A stretch of DNA of 64,000 nucleotides from Postechiella marina. Lineage in GTDB: Bacteria > Bacteroidota > Bacteroidia > Flavobacteriales > Flavobacteriaceae. The notes under the pieces were generated by a model. It ran no database searches, was not told the DNA's origin, and saw nothing but the letters and a program-made list of their open reading frames with translations. Positions 26,851 through 34,793 of the stretch are shown here, in pieces (the first letter of the stretch is position 1; every line of letters starts with the position of its first letter). Location: positions 1-64,000 of the forward strand of contig NZ_BAABCA010000003.1 of the NCBI RefSeq assembly GCF_039538365.1, in the 5' to 3' direction. The translations under genes and the position numbers were made by a program.

Positions 26851-27303
26851 TTAATCTTTATTTTTTGAATCGATTATTATAGTCACTGGTCCATCGTTAA
26901 TTAACGCCACCTTCATGTCTGCGCCAAATTGCCCAGTTTGCACTTTTTTATTTAAAGATTTTTCTAGCTGATTAATAAAGGTTTTGTAAAGTGGCATAGC
27001 AATTTCTGGCTTGGCTGCTTTAATATAGCTCGGCCTATGCCCTTTTTTTGTAGATGCTTGTAAAGTAAATTGACTTACAACAATAGCATCGCCATTTACA
27101 TCTTTTAAAGAATTATTCATAACTCCGTTTTCATCTGAAAAAATACGAAGGTTAGAAATTTTATTACACAACCAGTTTATATCGTCTTGAGTATCTTCAT
27201 TTACAATACCTAAAAGAATTAAAAGTCCGCCATTAATATTGGCCACTTTTTCGCCTTTTATGGTTACACTTGCCTGAGATACTCTCTGAATTACTATTTT
27301 CAT
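26851..27303 (-). CDS. dtd: D-aminoacyl-tRNA deacylase
   Basis: The 150-residue protein matches Dtd: MKIVIQRVSQASVTIKGE at the start, the VVSQFTLQAS active-site motif (about 77-86), KKGHRPSYIKAAKP, and the NDGPVTIIIDS C-terminal motif that carries the Gly-cisPro-type pocket pattern (GPVT). It removes D-amino acids and glycine wrongly attached to tRNA. The gene is 38 bases downstream of rsgA, so the two are probably co-transcribed. An intergenic gap of 174 bases without recognisable features follows it. Confidence 0.96.
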   Translation of the reverse strand: MKIVIQRVSQASVTIKGEKVANINGGLLILLGIVNEDTQDDINWLCNKISNLRIFSDENGVMNNSLKDVNGDAIVVSQFTLQASTKKGHRPSYIKAAKPEIAMPLYKTFINQLEKSLNKKVQTGQFGADMKVALINDGPVTIIIDSKNKD

Positions 27304-27341
27304 ACTCTTAAAATACTATTGTGTTTTAATACAAAAACCTA

Positions 27342-28292
27342 TTATAAGTTTTCCCAAGTATCTGTTCTATAATGCTCGTCTTCGCCTTCAAGAATTTGCA
27401 AATAGCTTCGGTATCTAGAAAACTCTATTTCGCCAGCATCTAATGCTTTTTTTACAGCGCATTTAGGCTCTTTAACATGTAAGCAATTGTTAAACTTACA
27501 ATCTTGTTTTAATTTAAAAAACTCTGGAAAATAATCGCCTACTTCTTCTTTATCCATATCTACAACTCCAAAACCTTTTATACCTGGAGTGTCTATAATT
27601 TTAGCATCAAAACTTAAATCGAACATTTCTGCAAAAGTTGTAGTATGTTGCCCCTGCATATGTTGGGTAGAAATTTCTTTTGTTTTTATATTAAGTGTAG
27701 GCTCTATGTAATTTAAAAGTGTCGATTTACCTACTCCTGAATGACCTGAGAACATACTTACTTTTCCGCTCATTAAAGATTTTACCTTATCTACATTCTT
27801 TCCAGATTTAGCAGATACACCAATACATTCATATCCAATTTTTCTATAAATATGAGCTAAATATTTTACCTCGTTTAAGGTCTCTTCGTCGTAAACATCT
27901 ATTTTGTTGAATAATAAAATAGTTTTTATAGAATAGGCATTGGCAGTAACTAAGAAGCGATCTATAAAACTAGTTAATGTTGGTGGGTTATTAATAGTAA
28001 TCATTAAAAAGACCTGGTCTATATTTGCAGATATAATATGGGTTTGCTTAGATAGGTTAACAGATTTACGAACAATATAATTTGTTCTATCATGAATATT
28101 ATGAATAATCCCAGATTCTTGATTATTGTTGGTCTCCAGCTCGAAATCTACAACATCTCCTACAGCAATTGGGTTGGTACTTTTAATACCTTTAATACGA
28201 AATTTACCTTTGATTCGACATTCGTAAACGTCTCCAAAATCTGTTTTTACGGTATACCAACTTCCTGTTGATTTATATACTAATCCTGTCAT
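27342..28292 (-). CDS. rsgA: Small ribosomal subunit biogenesis GTPase RsgA
   Basis: I chose ATG 28292 (316 residues, MTGLVYKSTGSWY); nine codons upstream do not fit the family. An OB-fold at the N-terminus (about 1-70) is followed by a circularly permuted GTPase: NKID (G4), then GHSGVGKST (G1 P-loop), then DTPGIKGF (G3). A C-terminal zinc-binding cluster CKFNNCLHVKEPKC follows. RsgA acts in late maturation of the 30S subunit. It shares a unit with dtd. Confidence 0.96.
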   Translation of the reverse strand: MTGLVYKSTGSWYTVKTDFGDVYECRIKGKFRIKGIKSTNPIAVGDVVDFELETNNNQESGIIHNIHDRTNYIVRKSVNLSKQTHIISANIDQVFLMITINNPPTLTSFIDRFLVTANAYSIKTILLFNKIDVYDEETLNEVKYLAHIYRKIGYECIGVSAKSGKNVDKVKSLMSGKVSMFSGHSGVGKSTLLNYIEPTLNIKTKEISTQHMQGQHTTTFAEMFDLSFDAKIIDTPGIKGFGVVDMDKEEVGDYFPEFFKLKQDCKFNNCLHVKEPKCAVKKALDAGEIEFSRYRSYLQILEGEDEHYRTDTWENL

Positions 28293-28580
28293 CCATTTAA
28301 TTATACTACAAAATAACAATTTTTAAATTGAAATTATCTACCAATAATGGCTTTTTTACTAGTCAAGTATTTTCCATTTGCAATAATATTTATTCTAGAA
28401 GAGTATATTTAAATCTACATTACATGCTTTATTTATAAAACTAGTAATGAGCAAAGTGCGTTTTTAAATAAGCAAACAATGCTACTGCATTATTGTTAAG
28501 TAATTATTATTTGTAAAAAAAAAGCATTTGAAAAAACAGGAATTAACCTATATTTATTGCCTTAACATAAAATAAACAAC

Positions 28581-29033
28581 ATGAAAAAATTATTATTTGT
28601 ATTAAGTATCTCTTTATTTTCTTTTATTGAAACAAGTGCTCAAGTAGAGTATAAAGTAGTAACTAGTGTAGAATCTATTGTACCAAATGGATTAGGCAGA
28701 TCAAGAATTATTAGTGCTAACGATACTAAAGACTATAAAGCATACACAACGACACAAACAGAAGAAGACAACTCTAGAAACAAATCTAAACGTGGCGATA
28801 TTAGAGTTAAAGGTTTTGATGAAACAAAATTATTAAACTTTTACAATATTGGCGGAATTCGTTTTCAAAATATAGCTGCTAACGATGCTATAATAGAGTC
28901 TAAAATAAACACTATGATTGAAGAAGGCTGGGAACTTGCTTTTGTAAATAGTGCTGTAGAAAGTGAAGGTGGTAAAGGTGATGGACAAGGTATTTTTATT
29001 ACTAGATATTTATTTAAAAGAAATAAACAATAG
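28581..29033 (+). CDS. Small secreted protein of unknown function
   Basis: The 150-residue product has a signal peptide (about 1-20, ending ETSAQ). The mature part begins VEYKVVTSVESIVPNGLGRSR and contains a segment of the kind IESKINTMIEEGWELAFVNSAVESEG. The EGWEL pattern resembles small DUF4177-like proteins, but I would not assign the family on that alone. The gene stands alone on the plus strand between rsgA and the Phe/Tyr operon and ends at a bidirectional terminator. The 260-base gap before it (28320-28580) holds no other feature that I can see. Confidence 0.65.
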   Translation: MKKLLFVLSISLFSFIETSAQVEYKVVTSVESIVPNGLGRSRIISANDTKDYKAYTTTQTEEDNSRNKSKRGDIRVKGFDETKLLNFYNIGGIRFQNIAANDAIIESKINTMIEEGWELAFVNSAVESEGGKGDGQGIFITRYLFKRNKQ

Positions 29034-29044
29034 TTTTACTACTA

Positions 29045-29075
29045 AAAAAAAGCCTCGCAATGCGAGGCTTTTTTT
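29045..29075. terminator. Bidirectional terminator
   Basis: The GC-rich stem gcctcgc/gcgaggc with a 3-base loop is flanked by seven A on the left and seven T on the right. It lies between the rightward secreted-protein gene and the leftward Phe/Tyr operon and can end both. Confidence 0.93.
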
Positions 29076-29096
29076 ATATTAAACAATTAACAAATA

Positions 29097-30179
29097 CTAC
29101 CCGTTAATTACTTTTTCTTGATGATTAATAGATTCTTGATGAACTGCTTTAAACATCTTTAAAATAAACTCTTCGCTTAAACCATGTTGCTCACCTTCTA
29201 ACACCATTTTACCTAAAATTTCGTTCCAACGTTTAGATTGTAAAACAGCAACATTTTTTTGTTTTTTAAGGGCTCCAATACCATCAGAAGTTTTCATTCT
29301 TTGTCCTAATAATTCAATAATTTGATTATCAACAACATCTATTTTAGCTCTTAAATTATTTAGAGCACTATTGTACTCTTCTTCTTCGTTAGACTCTTTT
29401 CTAATTTTCAAGTCTCTCATTATTTGCACTAAAGTAGACGGTGTTACTTGTTGCGCAGCATCACTCCAAGCATTATCTGGATCGTAATGTGTTTCTATCA
29501 TTAAACCATCAAAGTTTAAATCTAACGCAGTTTGCGATACATCAAAAATCATTTCTCTATTACCTGTAATATGAGAAGGATCGTTAATTAAAGGAATGTC
29601 TGGGTATTTATTTTGAAACTCGATAGCCATTTGCCATTCTGGAGTATTTCTATATTTTGTTTTTTCGTATGTAGAAAACCCTCTGTGAATTGCTCCAATA
29701 TTTTTTACACCAGAACTATAAATTCTTTCTATACCTCCTAACCATAAAGATAAATCTGGGTTTACTGGGTTTTTAATTAATACAGGCTTATCTGTACCTT
29801 GTAAAGCATCTGCAATTTCTTGCATAATAAAAGGAGATACAGTAGAACGTGCACCAATCCATAATAAATCGATATCGTGCTCTAAAGCTAGTTTTACGTG
29901 CGCTGCATTAGCAACCTCTGTACAAACTTTCATGCCTGTTTCTGCCTTAACTTTTTGCAACCATTTTAAACCTAATGCTCCAACACCTTCAAAATTACCT
30001 GGACGTGTTCTTGGTTTCCAAATTCCTGCTCTAAAATAGCTAACATCAGTATCTTTTAACTCATGTGCAATTTTTAAAACTTGCTCTTCTGTTTCTGCAC
30101 TACATGGTCCTGCAATTACTAGCGGATGATCTAAGTTTAAATCATCTAACCAGGTTCTCATTTCTTTTGTGTTTTCCAT
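29097..30179 (-). CDS. Bifunctional DAHP synthase/chorismate mutase
   Basis: I chose ATG 30179 (360 residues, MENTKEMRTW). The first 260 residues are a type I-beta DAHP synthase, with VIAGPCSAETEEQ, RAGIWKPRTRPGNFEG, PVLIKNPVNPDLSLW and PLINDPSHITG. The last 90 residues are an AroQ-type chorismate mutase: NNLRAKIDVVDNQIIELLGQRM, then KKQKNVAVLQSKRW. The fusion joins the first step of the shikimate pathway with the chorismate-to-prephenate step. It is last in the pheA-aminotransferase-tyrA run, which makes Phe and Tyr. The mutase domain in such fusions often mediates feedback inhibition. Confidence 0.94.
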   Translation of the reverse strand: MENTKEMRTWLDDLNLDHPLVIAGPCSAETEEQVLKIAHELKDTDVSYFRAGIWKPRTRPGNFEGVGALGLKWLQKVKAETGMKVCTEVANAAHVKLALEHDIDLLWIGARSTVSPFIMQEIADALQGTDKPVLIKNPVNPDLSLWLGGIERIYSSGVKNIGAIHRGFSTYEKTKYRNTPEWQMAIEFQNKYPDIPLINDPSHITGNREMIFDVSQTALDLNFDGLMIETHYDPDNAWSDAAQQVTPSTLVQIMRDLKIRKESNEEEEYNSALNNLRAKIDVVDNQIIELLGQRMKTSDGIGALKKQKNVAVLQSKRWNEILGKMVLEGEQHGLSEEFILKMFKAVHQESINHQEKVING

Positions 30180-30262
30180 AATGTTTAATAAAAATTTCAA
30201 AAATCAAATCCCAAACTATTTATTTGTCTTTAAATTGGAATTTTAGATTTTATCGTTGGGAT

Positions 30263-31114
30263 TTAATTAATTCCGTTTAAAATATCTTTTATATAATTAG
30301 TATTTTTCATCTCACTAAAAATAGCCTCGAAATCATCATTTTTCATAAGCTCTTTAAAATGCGTTAAATTGTTAATATACTCTTCTAATGTTTCTATTAC
30401 ATTTGTTTTATTCTGTTTAAAAATTGGTGTCCACATTTCTGGCGAACTCTTTGCCAATCTAACTGTAGATGCAAACCCACTACCAGCCATATCAAAAATA
30501 TCGCGTTCGTTTCTTTCTTTATCTATTACTGTTTTACCAAGCATAAACGCACTAATATGAGATAAATGAGATACGTAAGCAATATGCTTATCATGCGCCT
30601 CAGGATTCATATAACGCATACGCATACCAATGTCTGAGAACAACTTTAAGGCCTTTTCTTGAAGCTTAAACGTTGTTTTTTCTACCTCGCAAACAATATT
30701 TGTTTTACCTACAAACAACCCTTCTATTGCTGCTGTTGGTCCAGAATATTCTGTTCCTGCTATAGGATGCATAGCTAAAAAATTTCTTCGTTTAGGGTGG
30801 TTTTCTACCACCTTACATATATCTACCTTGGTAGATCCTGCATCGACCACCAAACCGGTGTCCGATATTTTATCTAAAATTGTTGGTAATAATTTTACTG
30901 TAGCATCTACTGGTATAGAAACAATAACCAAATCGGCTTTAGCAAGATCGTCTAGAGTTGCTTTTTTATCAATTAAACCAAGCGACAAAGCAGTTTCTAA
31001 GGTTGCATCTTTTCTACTAATACCATGAATAACCACATCTGGATTATTCTTTTTGATATCAATAGCCAAACTACCACCAATTAAACCTACTCCTATTGCA
31101 TAAATATTTTTCAT
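30263..31114 (-). CDS. tyrA: Prephenate dehydrogenase
   Basis: I chose ATG 31114 (283 residues, MKNIYAIGVGLIGGS), 2 bases after the aminotransferase stop codon. The upstream open frame adds 17 basic residues that do not fit. The NAD(P)-binding motif GVGLIGGSLA is at the N-terminus; MHPIAGTEYSGP (about 129-140) and YVSHLSHISAFML (active-site His region) follow. It converts prephenate to 4-hydroxyphenylpyruvate in tyrosine synthesis. No chorismate mutase or ACT domain is attached; the mutase is in the next gene. Confidence 0.95.
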   Translation of the reverse strand: MKNIYAIGVGLIGGSLAIDIKKNNPDVVIHGISRKDATLETALSLGLIDKKATLDDLAKADLVIVSIPVDATVKLLPTILDKISDTGLVVDAGSTKVDICKVVENHPKRRNFLAMHPIAGTEYSGPTAAIEGLFVGKTNIVCEVEKTTFKLQEKALKLFSDIGMRMRYMNPEAHDKHIAYVSHLSHISAFMLGKTVIDKERNERDIFDMAGSGFASTVRLAKSSPEMWTPIFKQNKTNVIETLEEYINNLTHFKELMKNDDFEAIFSEMKNTNYIKDILNGIN

Positions 31115-31116
31115 TT

Positions 31117-32262
31117 TTATTTTACTCTTGCTATTGCTTCTTCTAAATCGTCTTCTTGAGCACATAAAGAAAACCTAATATAGCCTTCTCCTTGACTTCC
31201 AAAAATGGTTCCTGGAGTAATAAATATATTATGCTCTTTAAGTATTAAATCTATATACTCTTCTGCCTTAATATGCTCAGGTAATTTTGCCCAAACAAAA
31301 AGCCCTATAGCATTTTCATTATAAGTACAATTTAATGCTTCTGCCAGTTTCCATACTAAATCTCTACGTTTTTTATACACGCTATTTAAAGTAGAAAACC
31401 ACATTTTAGAACATTTTAAGGCTTCTATTGCTCCTTTTTGTATGCCATAAAACATACCAGAATCCATGTTACTTTTTACTTTTAGTATGTTGGTAATATA
31501 TTTATTATCGCCAACTACCATGCCTACACGCCAACCTGCCATATTAAATGTTTTACTTAACGAGTTAAGCTCTAAACACACATCTTTAGCACCAGGAACA
31601 CTAAGTATGCTTTGCGGGTTATCGTTTAATATAAAACTGTAAGGGTTATCGTTTACAATTAAAATATTGTGCTTTTTAGCAAATGCTACTAAATCTTTAA
31701 AAACCGTTTTAGTTGGTTGTGCTCCTGTTGGCATATGCGGATAATTAACCCACATAATTTTTACCCTACTCAAGTCTTGTTTTTCTAAAGCCTCCAAATT
31801 TGGCATCCAATTATTAGCTTGGTCTAATTCGTAAAAAATAGGCTCTGCGCCTACCAATTTTGTAACCGACTGGTATGTTGGGTAACCCGGATTTGGTATT
31901 AAAACACCATCGCCCTCGTTTAAATACGCCATAGAAATATGCATAATACCTTCTTTACTCCCCATTAAAGGCAACACTTCTGTATTTGCGCTTAGTGGCA
32001 CATTAAAATGATCTTTATAAAACCCTGTAATAGCTTGTCTTAATTCTGGCAAACCTTGGTAGCCTTGATATTTGTGAGCCCCAGCATCCATTAAACCATT
32101 TTGTATAGCTTCAACCACACGCTGTGGTGGTTGCAAATCTGGACTCCCAATTCCTAAATTAATTACCGGTTTACCACTAGCTATAAGTAAATTAACCTCT
32201 CTTAATTTTTTCGAAAAGTAGTACTCTTCAACAGTATTTAATCTCTTAGCTACTTCAATCAT
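31117..32262 (-). CDS. Pyridoxal-phosphate aminotransferase (aromatic/aspartate type)
   Basis: The 381-residue protein is a fold type I aminotransferase. INLGIGSPDLQPP, PNPGYPTYQS and VNDNPYSFILND are typical, and the PLP-binding lysine is in LNSLSKTFNMAGWRVG (about 236-237). The placement between pheA and tyrA indicates that it carries out the final transamination to Phe and Tyr, though substrate specificity cannot be read from sequence. Its ATG overlaps the pheA stop by 4 bases (translational coupling), and tyrA starts 2 bases after it. Confidence 0.93.
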   Translation of the reverse strand: MIEVAKRLNTVEEYYFSKKLREVNLLIASGKPVINLGIGSPDLQPPQRVVEAIQNGLMDAGAHKYQGYQGLPELRQAITGFYKDHFNVPLSANTEVLPLMGSKEGIMHISMAYLNEGDGVLIPNPGYPTYQSVTKLVGAEPIFYELDQANNWMPNLEALEKQDLSRVKIMWVNYPHMPTGAQPTKTVFKDLVAFAKKHNILIVNDNPYSFILNDNPQSILSVPGAKDVCLELNSLSKTFNMAGWRVGMVVGDNKYITNILKVKSNMDSGMFYGIQKGAIEALKCSKMWFSTLNSVYKKRRDLVWKLAEALNCTYNENAIGLFVWAKLPEHIKAEEYIDLILKEHNIFITPGTIFGSQGEGYIRFSLCAQEDDLEEAIARVK

Positions 32263-33086
32263 AACTTTGCATTTTTATACTCACCTAAAATTTTAAATTC
32301 TGGAGCCATTATTTTTAAAATAGACTTAGCTTTTTTAAACTCTAAATACGACTCAAAAGTCACATCAACAAAAAAAGCATACTTCCATGGAGTTTCTATA
32401 ATTGGTAACGACTGTATTTTTGTTAAATTAAGTTTACAATCGCTCATTACATTAAGTATTGCAGCTAGGCTTCCACGTTTATGGTCTGCCTCAAATTTTA
32501 TAGATGCTTTACTTATTTGATCTTCTAAAACTTCGGCATTTTTTCTTTTAACTATTACAAATCGTGTTTCGTTATGCTTTATAGTTTGAATACTATGCCC
32601 TAAAATTTCTAACTCAAAAATTTCGGCAGCCATAACACTAGCAATAGCACCAATACCTTTAAGGTTATTTTTTTTAATACGCTCTGCAACCTCTGCTGTA
32701 TCCTTATCTTCAACCAGTTTTATATGCGGATATTTTTTAAAAAACGCTTTACATTGTAATAAGGCCATAGGGTGCGAGTACACCTCCTTTATATCGTCTA
32801 TAGTTTGGTTTGGCAACGCCATAAAATTATGCTGAATATCTAAATAATGCTCGCCTACTATATGCAAATTATTCTTATCTATTAAAGCATAATTTGGTAT
32901 AATAGATCCAGCTATAGAGTTTTCTAAAGCCATAATTGCAGCATCGCTTTCTTTAGTAATTAAAGAATCTACGGTTCTATCAAATGTCATACATTCAATA
33001 ATATCTATAGGGTTTTCAAAAAATTGTTTTGACACAATATGATGAAAAGATCCTCTTACTCCCTGTATGGCTACTGTTTTAATCAA
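32259..33086 (-). CDS. pheA: Prephenate dehydratase
   Basis: The 275-residue protein has the PDT domain: VAIQGVRGSFHH at the N-terminus, ALENSIAGSIIPNY, YSHPMALLQCKAFF and the catalytic-type NETRFVIV motif (about 172-179). The C-terminal ACT domain (about 192-270) contains KRGSLAAILNVMSD and LTKIQSLPI, the GAL- and ESR-type positions that bind phenylalanine, so feedback inhibition is likely. It makes phenylpyruvate from prephenate. No chorismate mutase is fused; that domain is with the DAHP synthase. It is the first structural gene after the predicted leader peptide and attenuator. Confidence 0.95.
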   Translation of the reverse strand: MIKTVAIQGVRGSFHHIVSKQFFENPIDIIECMTFDRTVDSLITKESDAAIMALENSIAGSIIPNYALIDKNNLHIVGEHYLDIQHNFMALPNQTIDDIKEVYSHPMALLQCKAFFKKYPHIKLVEDKDTAEVAERIKKNNLKGIGAIASVMAAEIFELEILGHSIQTIKHNETRFVIVKRKNAEVLEDQISKASIKFEADHKRGSLAAILNVMSDCKLNLTKIQSLPIIETPWKYAFFVDVTFESYLEFKKAKSILKIMAPEFKILGEYKNAKL

Positions 33087-33145
33087 TTTATTTGTTTTTT
33101 TAAAATCTCAATCCTAAATCGAGCTTTTTCTAACAACTGTTAAAC

Positions 33146-33174
33146 AAAAAAAAGTCTCGATTTTCATCGAGACT
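33146..33174 (-). terminator. Attenuator terminator of the Phe/Tyr operon
   Basis: On the minus strand AGTCTCGAT (33174-33166) and ATCGAGACT (33161-33153) form a 9-bp stem with loop GAAA, followed by a run of eight T (33153-33146). It lies between the leader peptide stop (33199) and the pheA start (33086). Its first arm can instead pair with leader bases 33219-33212 (AUCGAGGC with GUCUCGAU, 8 bp with one G-U), which would prevent the terminator. Confidence 0.85.
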
Positions 33175-33198
33175 CATATTAAAATTTATTTTGATAAA

Positions 33199-33282
33199 TT
33201 ATACATACAACGCCTCGATCTCCTTGCTAAAAAAGAAATAGAAAAAGTTTCTAAAATATGTATAAACTATTGTTGTTCTCAT
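33199..33282 (-). CDS. Phe/Tyr leader peptide of the pheA operon
   Basis: A 27-codon open frame (ATG at 33282, TAA at 33201-33199) contains ten aromatic codons: Tyr at 7, 9, 15 and 26, and Phe at 10, 13, 14, 16, 17 and 18, with the cluster YTYFRNFFYFFF. The frame ends 25 bases before the terminator at 33146-33174. Its codons 22-24 pair with the first terminator arm. This is the layout of a ribosome-mediated attenuator. When Phe- or Tyr-tRNA is scarce, a ribosome stalled on the cluster would leave the antiterminator segment free; when plentiful, it would reach the stop and cover that segment. Codon choice and exact stall points are inference. Confidence 0.78.
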   Translation of the reverse strand: MRTTIVYTYFRNFFYFFFSKEIEALYV

Positions 33283-33292
33283 AATTATAGCG

Positions 33293-33322
33293 CTAAAGTA
33301 AATATTATTTTAAGAAATCAAA
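33293..33322 (-). promoter_or_regulatory. Candidate promoter of the Phe/Tyr operon
   Basis: On the minus strand TTTG (33322-33319) is followed after 18 bases by TACTTTAG (33300-33293), one mismatch from TAnnTTTG. It lies 10 bases before the leader-peptide ATG, so the leader mRNA would have a very short 5' end. A TATAAT-like string closer to the ATG could mislead. Alternative promoters further upstream are not excluded. Confidence 0.45.
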
Positions 33323-33445
33323 ATCGAATATTTGTTTTTTTTACAATTTATTCCAAGTTTTAAAGAATCTACATAAAAACCCACAATACGCTAAGTAATC
33401 GTAAATTATATACTCGAAAAACTAAACATAATAAAACCTTTTTAA

Positions 33446-33528
33446 CGCTACCCACAAGGGGTCGGGCTTTCACTACTCACTCCCTCCTACCGTCGGGGAG
33501 TTCACACACACCGTTCAATCCCTAGCGC
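33446..33528 (+). repeat. Dispersed repeat family A, copy 3
   Basis: The outer arms are cgcta (33446-33450) and tagcg (33523-33527). Inside, GGGGTCGGGCTTTC and TTCAATCCCTAGCGC match the family. The core hairpin differs from all other copies (ACTCCC with GGGAGT). It sits between the pheA promoter and gldA. Confidence 0.82.
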
Positions 33529-33692
33529 ACTTACCAGCTATTTACAGTCTTATACCTAAAGCATCAATAGCATTTGCAAACACCATATTATTAAATTTAT
33601 ACACGTATTAGTTAATCTATTATTTTACCCTAAATAAAAATCATCTATACATCATATTTATATAATAGATACCATAACCCAGTAAATATTAT

Positions 33693-33700
33693 TATTTTTG
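33693..33700 (+). promoter_or_regulatory. Candidate -7 element of gldA
   Basis: TATTTTTG fits TAnnTTTG exactly and ends 16 bases before the gldA ATG. I see no clear -33 TTTG at the expected distance. Between the repeat at 33446-33528 and this site the sequence is AT-rich without other features. Confidence 0.4.
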
Positions 33701-33716
33701 ATTTAAACAATTACCA

Positions 33717-34613
33717 ATGTCTATAGAAGTTAAAGCGGTTTCAAAAGTTTACGGTAGCCAAAAAGCACTTAACAACATATCTTTTAATGTAAAAAACCCA
33801 GAAGTAGTAGGTTTCTTAGGTCCAAATGGCGCAGGAAAATCTACCATGATGAAAATTATAACATCCTACATTAAAGCAAATTCTGGAGAGGTATTTGTAA
33901 ACGGGCATAGCACAACTAAAAACCCTCAAGCAGTTCAAAAAAGTATTGGATACTTACCAGAAAACAATCCATTATATTTAGACATGTATGTTAAAGAGTA
34001 TTTAACCTTTAACGCCAATGCTTATAAAGTATCAAAAACAAGAATTAATGCAGTTATAAAACAAACAGGGTTAACACCAGAATCGCATAAAAAAATAGGT
34101 CAACTATCTAAAGGTTACAAACAGCGTGTAGGTTTGGCCAATGCATTACTGCACGATCCCGAGGTTTTAATACTAGACGAACCCACAACAGGTCTAGACC
34201 CCAACCAACTTATAGAAATAAGGTCGCTTATAAAAACCATAGGTAAAAGGAAAACTGTTTTTCTATCTACCCACATTATGCAAGAAGTAGAAGCCATGTG
34301 CGATCGTGTTATAATAATTAACAAAGGCGAAATTGTTGCCAACAAAAAACTAACAGAACTACGCGACGAAAAAGAACAAACTGTAATTGTAGAATTTGAT
34401 TACCGCATAGAAGATGCGTTTTTATTAAGACTACCAAAGGTTAAAAGCGTAATTAATACATATGGTTTTGTTTACGAAATTACTTTTAAAACTGCTCAAG
34501 ACATGAGATCTTCAGTTTTTGATTTTGCACACGATAATCAACTAAAAATACTTCAACTTAATCAAAAAAATGCAAGTTTAGAAAGTTTATTTAGAGACTT
34601 AACATCCTCTTAA
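33717..34613 (+). CDS. gldA: Gliding-motility ABC transporter ATPase GldA
   Basis: The 298-residue protein is an ABC ATPase with Walker A GFLGPNGAGKST (about 32-43), signature LSKGYKQRVGLANAL, Walker B EVLILDEPTTGLDPNQ and switch His in STHIMQEVEAMCDR. The N-terminal SIEVKAVSKVYGSQKALNNISF and the C-terminal RLPKVKSVINTYGF-type tail match GldA of flavobacteria. GldA works with GldF and GldG, which are not in this window. It drives or supports gliding motility in relatives. It is a single-gene unit here, with about 180 bases to pta. Confidence 0.88.
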   Translation: MSIEVKAVSKVYGSQKALNNISFNVKNPEVVGFLGPNGAGKSTMMKIITSYIKANSGEVFVNGHSTTKNPQAVQKSIGYLPENNPLYLDMYVKEYLTFNANAYKVSKTRINAVIKQTGLTPESHKKIGQLSKGYKQRVGLANALLHDPEVLILDEPTTGLDPNQLIEIRSLIKTIGKRKTVFLSTHIMQEVEAMCDRVIIINKGEIVANKKLTELRDEKEQTVIVEFDYRIEDAFLLRLPKVKSVINTYGFVYEITFKTAQDMRSSVFDFAHDNQLKILQLNQKNASLESLFRDLTSS

Positions 34614-34793
34614 ATACACACAAAAGCTTCACTTTTTGTTAGCAAGGTTATTTTATCTAAAACCATGACCAAAATCATCTTTACTCCTGCAAAAAGCCAC
34701 TAATTTTGCCTCATTAATTATTAGGTTATTCAAGATTTTTATTTCTTTTAAAGCAAGTTATCTCTATCTTCGTAACACTTCAAAACACTAAAT

